Source: Begonia masoniana (Eukaryota > Streptophyta > Magnoliopsida > Cucurbitales > Begoniaceae). From it: a stretch of 64,000 bases of DNA. The stretch is from NCBI GenBank assembly GCA_022432975.1, contig CM039512.1, positions 40,479,086-40,543,085 on the forward strand, given 5' to 3'. Both the position numbers and the translations under genes were made by a program. Position 1 is the first letter of the stretch. The number at the start of each line of letters is the position of its first letter. The notes under the pieces are model-generated. The model saw only the letters and a list, made by a program, of their open reading frames with translations. It was not told where the DNA came from and made no database searches. Below are positions 11,001 through 24,800 of this stretch, one piece after another.

Positions 11001-14000
11001 TTAAGACTTAATAAAGCGTTTAATGAAGTATAAGAAATTTCACTTCATTCGATTTGTTCCAAAAGAACTTAACGTGTCAAGCAAATGGGGTTCACTGTTA
11101 CATGACTTGTGGTTTGAACCTAAGTTATTCACTTCACCTTCAAGGTTTTAAGTTAAAGTGATGAGAACGACGTGTATTGAGGTCCCAATAACCTTCCAGG
11201 ACGAGTAATTAAGACTTAGTATTGTGTTTGATGAAGTATAAGAAACTTCTCTTCATTCGATTTGTTGCAAAAGAACTTATCTTATCGCAAATGAGGTTCA
11301 CTGTTACATGACTTGTGCTTTGAACCAAAGTTATTCACTTCACCTTCAAGGTTTTAAGTTAAAGTGATGAGAACGACGTGTATTGAGGTCCCAATAACCT
11401 TCCTGGGCGCGTAATTAAGACTTAGTATTGCGTTTGATGAAGTATAAGAAACTTCACTTTATTCGATTTGTTGCAAAAGAACTTAACGTGTCAAACAAAT
11501 GAGGTTCACTGTTACATGACTTGTGGTCTGAACCTAATTTATCTATTTCACCTTCAAGGTTTTAACTTAAAGTGATAAGAACAACGTGTATTGAGGTCCC
11601 AATAACCTTCCTTGATGCGTAATTAATACGTTCAATGAAGTATAAGAAACTTCAATTAAATTCGATTTGTTTCAAAAGAACTTAACGTATCAAGTAAATG
11701 AGGTTCACTGTTACATGACTTGTGGTTAGAACCTAAGTTATCCATATAACCTTCAAGGTTTTAACTTAAAGTGATGAGAACGACGTAAATTGAGGACCCG
11801 ATAACCTTCATGGACGCGTAATTAAGACATAATAATGCGTTTGATGAAGTATAAGAAACTTCACTTCATTCGATTTGTTCCAAAAGAACTTAATGTGTCA
11901 AGTAAATGAGGTTCACTGTTACATGACTTGTGGTTAGAACCTAAGTTATCCACTTTACCTTCAAGGTTTTAAGTTAAAGTGATGAGAACGACGTGTATTG
12001 AGGTCCCAATAACCTTCCTGTACACGTAATTAAGACATAGTATTGCGTTTGATGAAGTACAAGAAACTTCACTTCCTTCGATTTGTTGCAAAAGAACTTA
12101 ACGTATCAAACAAATGAGGTTCACTGTTACATGACTTGTGGTTAGAACCTAAGTTATCCATTTCACCTTCAAGTTTTTAACCTAAAGTGATTAGAACGAC
12201 GTGTATTGGGGTCCCAATAACCTTCCTGGATGCGTAATTAAGACTTTGTATTGCATTCGTTGAAGTTTAAGAAACGTCACTTCATTCGATTTGTTCCAAA
12301 AGAACTTAACTTATCAAGCAAATGAGGTTCACTGTTACATGACTTGTTGTTAGAACCTAAGTTATCCAGTTCACCTTTATGGTTTTAACTTAAAATGATG
12401 AGAACGACGTGTATTGAGGTCCCAATAACCTTACTGGACGCGTAATTAAGACTTAATATTGCGTTTAATGAAGTATAAGAAACTTCACTTTATTCGATTG
12501 GTTCCAAAAGAACTTAACGTATCAAGCAAAAAAGGTTCACTGTTACATGACTTGTGGTTAGAACCTAATTTATCCATTTAAACTTCAAGGATTTAACCTA
12601 AAGTGTTAACAACATCTTATATTGAGGTCTCAATAACCTTCCTAGACGCGTAATTAAGACTTAGCATTGCGTTTGATGAAGTATAAAAAACTTCATCTCA
12701 TTCAATTTGTTCCAAAAGAAATTAACATATCAAGCAAATGAGGTTCACTGTTACATGACTTGTGGTTAGAACTTAAGTTATCCATTTAACCTTCAAGCTT
12801 TTAACTTAAAGTGATGAGAACGGACGTTTATTGCAGGACACAATAACCTTCATGACGCGTAATTAAGACTAGTAATGCGTTTGATGAAGTATAAGAAATT
12901 TCACTTCATTCGACTTTGTTCCAAAAGAACTTAATGTGTCAAGCAAATGAGGTTCACTGTTACATGACTTGTGCTTTGAACCTAAGTTATTCACTTCACC
13001 TTCAAGGTTTTAAGTTAAAGTGATGAGAACGACGTGTATTGAGGTCCCAATAACCTTCCAGGACGAGTAATTAAGACTTAGTATTGTCGTTTGATGAAGT
13101 ATAAGAAACTTCTCTTCATTCGATTTGTTGCAAAAGAACTTAATCGTATCGCAAATGAGGTTCACTGTTACATGACTTGTGCTTTAGAACCTAAGTTATC
13201 ACTTCACCTTCAATGGTTTTAAGTTAAAGTGATGAGAACGACGTGTATTGAGGTTCCCAATACCTTCCTAGGACGCGTAATTAAGACTTAGTATTGCCGT
13301 TGATGAAGTATAAGAAACTTCACTTCATTCGATTGTTGTCAAAGAACTTAACGTATCAATCAAATGAGGTTCACTGTTACATGACCTTGTGGTTAGAACC
13401 TAAAGTATCCATTTAACCTTCAAGGTTTAACTTAAAGTGATGAGAAGACGTGTATTGAGGTCCCAATAACCTTCTGGATGCGTTAATTAAGACTTAGTAT
13501 TGCGTTGATGAAGTATAAGAAACTTCACTTCATTCGATTTGTTCCAAAAGAACTTAATGTATCAAGCAAATGGAGTTCACTGTTACATGACTTGTGGTTA
13601 GAACCTAAGTTAATCCATTTCACCTTCAGGTTTTAAGTTAAAGTGATGAGAACGACGTGTATTGAGGTCCCAATAACCTTCATTGATACACGTAATAAAG
13701 GCATTTAGCGTATTTGCCGTTGAGGAAGTACATAAGAAACCCTTCACATTCATTCCGATTTGTTGACAAAAAGAACTTAGCGTATCAAACAAATGAGCGT
13801 TCACTGTTACATGACTTGTGGTTAGAACCTAAGTATCCATTTCACCTTCAAGTTTTTAACCTAAAGTGATTAGAACGACGTGTATTGGGGTCCCAATAAC
13901 CTTCCTGGATGCGTAATTAAGACTTTGTATTGCATTCGTTGAAGTTTAAGAAACGTCACTTCATTCGATTTGTTCCAAAAGAACTTAACTTATCAAGCAA

Positions 14001-16318
14001 ATGAGGTTCACTGTTACATGACTTGTTGTTAGAACCTAAGTTATCCAGTTCACCTTTATGGTTTTAACTTAAAATGATGAGAACGACGTGTATTGAGGTC
14101 CCAATAACCTTACTGGACGCGTAATTAAGACTTAATATTGCGTTTAATGAAGTATAAGAAACTTCACTTTATTCGATTGGTTCCAAAAGAACTTAACGTA
14201 TCAAGCAAAAAAGGTTCACTGTTACATGACTTGTGGTTAGAACCTAATTTATCCATTTAAACTTCAAGGATTTAACCTAAAGTGTTAACAACAATCTTAT
14301 ATTGAGGTCTCAATAACCTTCCTAGACGCGTAATTAAGACTTAGCATTGCGTTTGATGAAGTATAAAAAACTTCATCTCATTCAATTTGTTCCAAAAGAA
14401 ATTAACATATCAAGCAAATGAGGTTCACTGTTACATGACTTGTGGTTAGAACTTAAGTTATCCATTTAACCTTCAAGCTTTTAACTTAAAGTGATGAGAA
14501 CGGCGTTTATTCAGGACACAATAACCTTCATGATGCGTAATTAAGACTTAGTAATGCGTTTGATGAAGTATAAGAAATTTCACTTCATTCGACTTGTTCC
14601 AAAAGAACTTAATGTGTCAAGCAAATGAGGTTTACTGTTACATGACTTGTGCTTTGAACCTAAGTTATTCACTTCACCTTCAAGGTTTTAAGTTAAAGTG
14701 ATGAGAACGACGTGTATTGAGGTCCCAATAACCTTCCTGGACGAGTAATTAAGACTTAGTATTGCGTTTGATGAAGTATAAGAAACTTCTCTTCATTCGA
14801 TTTGTAGCAAAAGAACTTAACGTATCGCAAATGAGGTTCACTGTTACATGACTTGTGGTTAGAACCTAAGTTATCCACTTCACCTTCATGGTTTTAAGTT
14901 AAAGTGATGAGAACGACGTGTATTGAGTTTCCAATAACCTTCCTAGACGCGTAATTAAGACTTAATATTCCGTTTGATGAAGTATAAGAAACTTAACTTC
15001 ATTCTATTTGTTCCAAAATAACTAAACGTATCAAGCAAATCAGGTGCATTGTTACATGACTTGTTGTTAGAACCTAAGTTATCCTATTCACCCTCAAGGT
15101 TTTAACTTAAAGTAATGAGTACGAATTGTGTTGAGGTCCCAATAACTTTCTTAGACACGTAATTAAGACTTAGTATTCTGTTTGATAAAGTATAAGAAAT
15201 TTCACTTCATTCGATTTGTTCCAAAAGAACTTAACGTATCAATCAAATGAGGTTCACTGTTAAATGACCACTGATTAGAACTTAAATTATCCATTTAACC
15301 TTCAAGGTTTTAACTTAAAGTGATGAGAATGACGTGTATTGAGGTCCCAATAACATTCTTGGATGCGTAATTACGACTTAGTTTTGCGTTTGATGAAGTA
15401 TAAGAAAATTCACTTCATTCGATTTGTTCCAAAAGAACTTAATGTATCAAGCAAATGAGGTTCACTGTTACATGACTTGTGGTTAGAACCTAAGTTATCC
15501 ATTTCACCTTCAAGGTTTTAAGTTAAAGTGATGAGAACGACGTGTATTGAGGCCCCAATAACCTTCCTTGATGCGTAATAAAGTTTTAGCATTTCCTTTG
15601 ATGAAGTATAAGAAACTTCACCTTATTCGATTTGTTAAAAAAAGAAATTAGCGTATCAAGCAAATGAGGTTCACTGTTACATAACTTGTGGTTAGAACCG
15701 AAGTTATCCATTTCACCTTTAAGGTTTTAAGTTAACGTGATGAGAACGACGTGTATTGAGGCCCCAATAACCTTCCTTGATGCGTAATAAAGACATAGTA
15801 TTGCCTTTGATGAAGTATAAGAAACTACACCTTATTCGATTTGTTTCAAAAGAAATTAGCGTATCAAGCAAATGAGGTTCACTGTTACATGACTTGTAGT
15901 TAGAACCAAAATTATCCATTTCACATTCAAGGTTTTAACTTAAAGTGATAAAAAGGACGTTAATTGAGGTCCCAATAGACTTCCTGGACGCGTAATTAAG
16001 GCTGAATAATACATTTCATGAAGTATAAGAAACTTCACTTCAATCGATTTGGTCCAAAATAACTTAACGTATCAAGCAAATAAGATTCACTATTACATGA
16101 CTTGTAGTTAAAACCTAAGTTATCGATTTTACCCTAAAGGTTTAACTTAAAGTAATTTGAACTACGTGTATTGAGTTCCCAATAACCTTCATGGATGCGT
16201 AATTAAGACTTAATATTGCGTTAGATAAAGTATAAGAAACTTCACTTAATTTGATTGGTTCCAAAAGAACTTAACGTATCAAGGAAATGAGATTCACTAT
16301 TACATGCCTTGTGGTTAG
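8059..16318 (+). repeat. Tandem satellite, ~208-bp monomer, left tract
   Basis: About 40 head-to-tail monomers. Landmarks in monomer order are GTGATGAGAACGACGTGTAT, CCAATAACCTTCCTGGACGC, GATGAAGTATAAGAAACTTC, TTCGATTTGTTCC, GAGGTTCACTGTTACATGAC and CCTTCAAGGTTTTAACTTAA. A clean copy pair starting at 26573 and 26781 gives a period of exactly 208. Monomers differ by several percent, some have small deletions, and a truncated one lies near 9285-9335. An ordered block of variants recurs near 8059, 9970, 11633 and 20238, so a higher-order structure exists. No gene is supported; short frames are chance readings. Confidence 0.97.
16314..16318. other. Target-site duplication (left) of solo LTR E
   Basis: GTTAG is the last satellite sequence before the LTR and is repeated at 18887-18891. 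Removing the LTR and one copy restores the satellite reading GTGGTTAGAACCTAAG. Confidence 0.95.
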
Positions 16319-16579
16319 TGTAACACCCCTAGTACTGTACCCGTATTTTTCATATATATTTTTCATTTTATACTTTTTACTTTTCTATGCTTTAAATAAA
16401 ACTTTGTGCGGAATAAAAACTGTAGTTGAAAACAGAACTGAAATCGGAATTTTGATTGAACCTTAAAAGCATTTTACAAAAACTTTAAAACAATTAATAA
16501 CATTTAAAAACATTAATTAAAACATTTCAAAGAACACACAAAAAGGGAGGGCAGAATCGAGATTCTGCCCCCAAAAGTT

Positions 16580-16885
16580 TCAGCGACTGGGCGCTGTAAA
16601 TTACAGCGCCCGAGCGCTGCATTCGCTGCATGTTGCAGCGACTGATCGCTGCAACATGCAGCGCCCAGTCGCTACAAACATGCAGCGACTGGTCGCTGCA
16701 AACATGCAGCGACTGGTTGCTGCAAACATGCAGCGCCCAGTCGCTGCAACCTTGCATCGACCCACCCCTTTCCTTCGCTTCCTTCATGCTTCATTCTTTT
16801 TCTTTACACTTACTCTCTGGAATCTCAAATTCCAGAGAGCAACACAAATTCATCAAGCTCTCTGGAATTCGATTCCAGAGAGCAG
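16580..16885 (-). repeat. Palindrome cluster in solo LTR E
   Basis: Repeated inverted motifs built on GCAGCGACTGGTCGCTGC and CAGCGCCCAGTCGCTGC alternate with CAAACATGCAGC. Two CTCTCTGGAA/TTCCAGAGAG hairpins follow at about 16815-16841 and 16857-16882. Same position as the clusters of the other LTRs, but with its own palindrome sequence. Confidence 0.85.
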
Positions 16886-17316
16886 AAGTTCACACCCTTC
16901 TTTACCCATTCTTTCATTTTACCTCATAACACTTATGACTTAACTCAACCGACTCGCAGCGGACTTTGCGGAGTCCAACTGCGTGGGTAGCTCTAAAAAC
17001 CGAGCATACCAATATCAACCGAAAACCAATCAAAACATTTCCAAAACATTCATTAAACAGTTTAAACCAAAACGTTTTACATACAAGTACCAAAACGTTA
17101 TCTAATCCCTATCCAGATCCAAACAACCTAAGTATACTATACAATTATCAACTCAAAACATCCCAAAATAAACCCAGAGTTCAGACATACAACCCCACGG
17201 GTCATATTGCGCCTCGACTGCCCAGCGCACTCCCACGAGCATCATCCATCAACTGCCTCCGACATCAGGAGGAGGAACGTCGTCCTCACCTGGATCTACG
17301 TCACCTAGCAGATCAC

Positions 17317-17909
17317 CTACACCATACAGACACATATGAGATATTGAAATCTCAGTAAGCTACGTAAATGCAGATGCATGCGTGCGTATGCCATTCAGAA
17401 ATCATGCTCAGATTCAGATTACAGATACAGAATTACAGATTACAGATTCATTACGTTACAGACAGACAGAATTGTCACCGAAACCTCTACCCACTAAGCG
17501 GAGAGGGCCCATCTAGCGGTCGGACTACCCTTTCCACCTAGAGAGGGGGGGTACACGCTTGCAACACGCACAGCCGTGCCTGAGCCCCATCCCGCGTGAC
17601 CAGAAACAGACAGATTACGTTTATTCATTCAGATTTCGTTACAGATTTCATTTCAGATATACGTTCCTTTTCTTAAAAACACGTGCAGAAATTCCTTTTC
17701 ATGACTTTCGAAAACCGTGATGCATGAACAGTTCATATCAGCGGAAAGTAAACAAACAGTTCATATCAGCAGACAATATAACATAACCTATGAACAATTA
17801 ACCTAACTACCCAACCTAAACAACGTAAAACAAGGAACCCTCAAGGATCCTTGATACGACGACGAAGTATGGTGTAGACCTTTCGGTCAAGCAAGTCACG
17901 AGAACTTAC
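17317..17909 (-). other. Putative leader intron in solo LTR E
   Basis: On the minus strand, GAG|GTAAGTTCTCG at 17909 is a strong donor and TATGGTGTAG|GTGATC at 17317 an acceptor-like site. CTTACTGAG, branch-point-like, lies just upstream of the acceptor. Motif-based only. Confidence 0.4.
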
Positions 17910-18489
17910 CTCGAGCGCGCAGAACCACAAGCTATGTCCACGAGAGTCGTGTGTCTGAGAAAAATACGACATTCACAGTTAAAACCAATTTAAACCATAA
18001 ATGTCCAAATTTCAAAACTTAGCTAAAGAATTCTCCTAAATTCTTCACTTAGCTAATTAAAGCTTTTCGAACATTAATTATAGCTCGATTATCCAAATTA
18101 ACGAGTTTTCCCCTAAAACCCGAAATTTTACCAATTTATAACTTTTTCGCAAATCGACTTTTCTTCGTCCAATAACGTTCAATACGTTCAATATATACGT
18201 AATTATAGCTAACCTATTAATTACGAAGCCTAAATCGCGTTTTAACGGAAAACCTAATTTAAAACCCTAACCCTAAATCGAACTAAAACTCGAAACAAAC
18301 GCTCAGAGATTGAAGCTACATACCGAGAGTAGCGAGAGAGGAAGAAATGACGAAGATCGGAGGAAAAACAGAGGAGAACGGAGGTCGGAATCGACAGAAA
18401 TCGCCGGCGGCCGTGAGGGAGCTCGCTCACTGTTCGTGCGTTCCAGAGAAGAGAAGGAGAGAATGAGTGAAAAAGAATGGTTTGTGATA

Positions 18490-18496
18490 TTTTATA
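18490..18496 (-). promoter_or_regulatory. TATA box of solo LTR E
   Basis: TATAAAA on the minus strand, in the same place as the TATA boxes of the LTRs of element T, upstream of a purine-rich leader. Confidence 0.55.
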
Positions 18497-18886
18497 AATT
18501 GATTTTTGCAAATTACCATTTTGCCCTTCTTTGATTTTCTTCTTTCGTTTCGTTAATTGGCTAACCGTTCGAATTCTCCAAATTTCCAAATCTTGCCAAT
18601 GATTCCCATTCATTACTAGGGCTCTATTAAGACTGTCCGTTCGCGATTCGGACCTCGTTTCCTATTTTTACGAGAACGTCTTTTACATTACGAAAAGCGT
18701 ATTTACTCGGAATATAGTGTTTGATCTCCGAAAATTTCCGTAAATTCCTTAAAATTCTTATTATTCGTTAGATTCGTAATGACGCTTTCCTTTTGTGAAA
18801 CGGACCTGATTTGACATATTTACCAAAAATGCCACTAATAATATAATAATAATATAATCAAAGGTCCGTACAAACCGGATATTACA

Positions 18887-21800
18887 GTTAGAACCTAAGT
18901 TATCTACTTCACCTTTAAGATTTTAACTTAAAGTGATGAGAACGACGTGTATTGAGGTCCCAATAACCTTCCTATACGCGTAATTAAGTTTTAGTATTGC
19001 GTTTGATGAAGTATAAGAAACTTCAGTTCATTCAATTTTTTTCCAAAAGAACTTAACGTATCAAGCAAATGAGGTTCACTGTTACATAACTTGTGGTTAG
19101 AACCTAAGTAATCCACTTCACCTTCAAGGTTTTAAGTTAAAGTGATGAGAACAACGTGTATTGAGGTCCCAATAACCTTCTTGGACGCGTAATTAAGACT
19201 TAATATTGCGTTTGATGAAGTATAAGAAACTTCACTTCATTCGATTTGTTCCAAAAAACCTTAACGTATCAAGCAAATGAGGTTCACTGTTACATGACTT
19301 GTGGTTAATACCTAAGTTATTCATTTCACCTTCAAGGTTTTAACTTAAAGTGATTAGAACAACGTGTATTTAGGTCCCAATAACCTTCCTGGATGCGTAA
19401 TTAAGACTTAGTATTGCGTTCGATAAAGTTTAAGAAACTTCAATTCATTCGATTTGTTCCAAAAGAACTTAACATATCAAGCAAATTAGGTTCACTATTA
19501 CATGACTTGTGGTTAGAACCTAAGTTATCCAGTTCACCTTCAAGGTTTTAACATAAAGTGATGAGAACGACGTGTATTGAGGTCCCAACAACCATCCTGG
19601 ACCCGTAATTAAGACTTAATATTGCGTTTGATGAAGTAAAAGAAACTTTACTTTATTTGATTTGTTCCAAAAGACCTTAACGTATCAAGCAAATGAGTTT
19701 CACTGTTACATGACTTATGGTTAGAACCTAAGTTACCCATTTCACCTTCAAGTTTTTAATATAAAGTGATCAGAACGACGTGTATTGAGCTTCGAATTAC
19801 CTTCCTACACGCGTAATTAAGACTTAGTTTTGCGTTTGATGAAGTATAAGAAACTTCAATTCATTCGATTTTGTTCAAAAAGGACTTAACATATCAAGCA
19901 AATGAGGGTCACTGTTACATGACTTGTGATTGGAACTTAAGTTATCCATTTAACCTTCAAGGTTTTAACTTAAAGTGTTGAGAATGACGTGTATTGAGGT
20001 CTCAATAACCTTCCTGGATGCGTAATTACGACTTAGTTTTGCGATTGATGAATTATAAGAAACTTCACTTCATTCGATTTGATCCAAAAGAACTTAACGT
20101 ATCAAGCAAATGAGGTTCACTATTACATGACTTGTGGTCTGAACCTAATTTATCTATTTCACCTTCAAGCTTTTAACTTAAAGTGATGAGAACAACTTGT
20201 ATTGAGGTCCCAATAACCTTCCATGACGCATAATTAATACGTTCGTTGAAGTATAAGAAACTTCAATTAAATTCGATTTGTTCTAAAAGAATTTAACGTA
20301 TCAAGCAAATAAGGTTCACTGTTACGTGACTTGTTGTTAGAACCTAAGTTATCCATATAACCTTCAAGGTTTTAACTTAAAGTGATGAGAACGACGTATA
20401 TTGAGGATCCAATAACCTTCATGGACGCGTAATTAAGACATAATAATGCGTCTGATGAAGTATAAGAAACTTCACTTCATTCGATTTGTTCCAAAAGAAC
20501 TTAATGTGTCAAGCAAATGAGGTTCACTGTTACATGACTTGTGGTTAGAACCTAAGTTATCGACTTTACCTTCAAGGTTTTAAGTTAAAGTGATGAGAAC
20601 GACGTGTATTGAGGTCCCAATAACCTTCCTGTACGCGTAATTAAGACATAGTATAAGAAACTTCACTTCATTCGATTTGTTGCAAAAGAACTTAACGTAT
20701 CAAACAAATGAGGTTCACTGTTACATGACTTGTGGTTAGAACCAAAGTTATCCATTTCACCTTCAAGTTTTTTACTTAAAGTGATTAGAACGACGTGTAT
20801 TGGGGTCCCAATAACCTTCGTGGATGCATAAGTAAGACTTAGTATTGCATTTGTTGAAGTTTAAGAAACTTCACTTCATTCGATTTGTTCCAAAAGAACT
20901 TAACGTATCAAGCAAATGAGATTCACTGTTACATGACTTGTGGTTAGAATATAAGTTATCCAGTTCACCTTCAAGGTTTTAACTTAAAGTGATGAGAACG
21001 ACGTGTATTGAGGTCCCAATAACCTTACTGGACGCATAATTACGACTTAATATTGCGTTTGATAAAGTATAAGAAACTTCAATTTATTCGATTTGTTCCA
21101 AAAGAACTTAACGTATCAAGCAAAAAAGGTTCACTGTTACATGACTTGTGGTTAGAACCTAATTTATCCATTTAACCTTCAAGGTTTTAACTTAAAGTGT
21201 TAAGAACGACGTATATTGATGTCCCAATTAACATCCTAGACGCGTAATTAAGACTTAGCATTGCGTTTGATGAAGTATAAGAAACTTCATCTCATTCGAT
21301 TTGTTCCAAAAGAAATTAACAAATCAAGCAAATGAGGTTCACTGTTACATGACTTGTGGTTAGAACATACGTTATCCATTTAACCTTCAAGCTTTTAACT
21401 TAAAGTGATGAGAACGACGTTTATTGAGGACCCAATAACCTTCATGGACGCGTAATTAAGACTTAGTAATGCGTTTGATGGAGTATAAGACATTTCACTT
21501 TAATCGATTTTTTCCAAAAGAACATAATGTGTCAAGCAAATGAGGTTCACTGTTACATGACTTGTGATTTGAACCTAAGTTATTCACTTCACCTTCAAGG
21601 TTTCAAGTTAAAGTGATGAGAACGACGTGTATTGAGGTCCCAATAACCTTCCTGTACGAGTAATTAAGACTTAGTATTGTGTTTGATGAAGTGTAAGAAA
21701 CTTCTCTTCATTCGATTTGTTGCAAAAGAACTTAACGTATCGCAAATGAGGTTCACTGTTACATGAATTGTGGTTAGATCCTAAGTAATCCACTTCACCT

Positions 21801-24800
21801 TCAAGGTTTGAAGTTAAAGTGATGAGAACGACGTGTATTGAGTTTCCAATAACCTTCCTAGACGCGTAATTAAGACTTAATAATGCGTTTGATGAAGTAT
21901 AAGACACTTCACTTCATTCGATTTATTCCAAAATAACTAAACGTATCAAGCAAATCAAGTTCACTGTTACATGACTTGTTGTTAGAACCTAAGTTATCCT
22001 ATTCACCCTCAAGGTTTTAACTTAAAGTAATGAGAACGACGTGTGTTGAGGTCCCAATAACTTTCCGAGACACGTAATTAAGACTTAGTATTGTGTTTGA
22101 TAAAGTATAAGAAATTTCACTTCATTCGATTTGTTCCAAAAGAACTTAACGTATCAAGCAAATGAGTTTCACTGTTACATGACCACTGATTTGAACTTAA
22201 GTTATCCATTTAACCTTCAAGATTTGAACTTAAAGTGATGAGAACGACCTGTATTGAGGTCCCAATAACCTTCCTTGACGCGTAATTACGACTTAGTTTT
22301 GCGTTTGATTAAGTATAAGAAATATCACTTCATTCGATTTGTTCCAAAAGAACTTAATGTGTCTAGCAAATGAGGTTCACTGTTACATGACTTGTGGTTA
22401 GAACCTAAGTTATCCATTTCGCCTTCAAGGTTTTAAGTTAAACTGATGAGAATGACGTGTATTGAAGCCCCAATAACCTTCCTTGATGCGTAATAAAGCT
22501 TTAGTATTTCCTTTAATAAAGTATAAGAAACTTCACCTTATTCGATTTGTTAAAAAATGAAATTAGCGTATCAAGCAAATGAGGTTCACTGTTACATGAC
22601 TTGTGGTTAGAGCCGAAGTTATCCATTTCACCTTCAAGGTTTTAAGTTAACGTGATGAGAACGACGTGTATTGAGGCCCCAATAACATTCCGTGATGCGT
22701 AATAAAGACTTAGTATTGTCTTTGATGAAGTATAAGAAACTACACCTTATTCAATTTGTTCCAAAAGAAATTAGCGTATCAAGCAAATGATGTTCACTGT
22801 TACATGACTTGTGGTTAGAACCTAAGTTATCCATTTCACCTTCAAGGTTTTAACTTAAAGTGATGAAAACGACATTAATTGAGGTCCCAATAACCTTCCT
22901 GGATGCGTAATTAAGGCTTAGTAATACATTTCATGAAGTATATGAAACTTCACTTCATTCGATTTGGTCCAAAATAACTTAACGTATCAAGCAAATAAGG
23001 TTCACTGTTACATGACTTGTGGTTAGAAACTAAGTTATCTACTTCACCTTTAAGATTTTAACTTAAAGTGATGAGGATGACGTGTATTGAGTTCCCAATA
23101 ACCTTCCTAGACGCGTAATTAAGATTTAGTATTGCTGTTTGATGAAGTATAAGAAACTTCACTTCATTCGATTTGTTTCAAAAGAACTTAACGTATCAAG
23201 CAAATGAGTTTCACTGTTACATGAAATTGTGGTTAGAAACCTAAGTTATCCACTTCACCTTCAAGGTTTTAGGTTAAATTGATGAGAACAACGTGTATTG
23301 AGGTTCCAATAACCTTCCTGGACGCGTAATAAAGACTTAATATTGCATTTGATGAAGTATAAGAAAATGCACTTCATTCGATTTGTTCCAAAAGAACTTA
23401 ACGTATCAAAAAAATGAAGTTCACTGTTACATGACTTGTGGTTAAGACCTAAGTTATCCATTTCACCTTCAAGGTTTAACTTAAAGTATTAGAGAACAAC
23501 GTGTATTTAGGTCCCAATAACCTTCCTGGATGCGTAAGTAAGACTTAGTATTGTGTTCGATGAATTTCAGAAAACTTCACTTCATTCGATTGTTGCAAAC
23601 GAACTAACGTATCAAGCAAATGAGTTCACTGTTACATGACTTGTGGTTATAACCTAAGTTATCCATTCACCTTCAAGGTTTTAACTTAAAGTGATTAGAA
23701 CGACGTGTATTGAGGTCCCAATAACCTTCCTGGACCGTAATTAAGACTTAATATTGCGTTTGATGAAGTAAAGAAATTTCACTTATTGATTTTGTTCCAA
23801 AGACCTTAGCGTATCAGCAAATGAGTTTCACTGTTACATGACTTTGGTTAGAAAACGCTAAGTGATCCATTTCACCTTCAAGTTTTAACTTAAAGTGAGC
23901 AGAACGACGTGTATGACTTCGAAATAACCTTCCTAGACCGTAATTAAGACTTAGTTTGCGTTTGATGAAGTATAAAGAAACTTCAGTTCATTCGATTTGT
24001 TCCAAAAGAACTTAACGTATCAAGCAAATGAGGTTCACTGTTACATAACTTGTGGTTAATACCTAAGTAATCCATTTCACCTTCAAGGTTTTAACTTAAA
24101 GTGATTAGAACAACGTGTATTGAGGTCCAATAACCTTCCTGGACGCGTAATTAAGACTTAGTATTGCGTTCTGATGAAGTATAAGAAACTTCACTTCATT
24201 CGATTTGTTCCAAAAACCTTAACGTATCAAGAAATGAGGTTCACTGTTACATGACTTGTGGTTAGAACCTAAGTTATTCCATTTCACCTTCAAGGTTTTA
24301 ACAGTTAAAGTGATTAGAACAACGTGTATTAGGTCCCAATAACCTTCCTGGAGCAGTAATTAAGACTTAGTATTGCGTTTGATGAAAGTATAAGAACTTC
24401 ACTTTCATGATTTGTTCCAAAAGACTTAACGTATCAAGCAAATGAGGTTCACTGTTACATGACTTTTGGTTAGAACCTAAGTTATCCATTTCACCTTCAG
24501 TTTTAAGTTAAAGCTGATGAGAACAGACGTGTATTGAGGCCCAAATACCTTCCTTGTTGCATAATTAAAGACTTAGTTTGCGTTTGATGAAGTATAAGAA
24601 ACTCACCTTATTCGATTTGTTCGAAAAGAAATTAAGCGTATCAAGCAAATGAGGTTCACTGTTACATGACTTGTTGTTAGAACCTAAGTTATCTATTTCA
24701 CCTTCAAGGTTTTAACTTAAAGTGATGAGAACGACGTGATTGAGGTCCCAATAACCTTCCTGGATGCGTAATAAGACTTAGTTTTGCGATTGATGAAGTA

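Larger units (their letters stand above)
16319..18886 (-). mobile_element. Solo LTR E (2568 bp), Ty3/gypsy, minus orientation
   Basis: Begins TGTAACACCCCTAGTACTG and ends CCGGATATTACA, flanked by GTTAG duplications inside the satellite. It is clearly related to the LTRs of element T along its length but diverged, especially in the palindrome cluster (16580-16885). In minus orientation it has a TATA box at 18490-18496, a telobox-like doublet at 18262-18277, a GAG|GTAAGT donor at 17909 and a GTGTAG|GTGATC acceptor at 17317. There is no internal region, so it arose by recombination between two LTRs. A 130-codon plus-strand frame at 16966-17358 is not supported. Confidence 0.95.

Noticed and set aside
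13610..13804. Short minus-strand frames in the satellite (also 15719-15919, 21671-21907, 23261-23461, 24704-24910, 25043-25243).
   Set aside because: All translate satellite monomers, appear only where indels or variants remove stops, and share no protein-level conservation.
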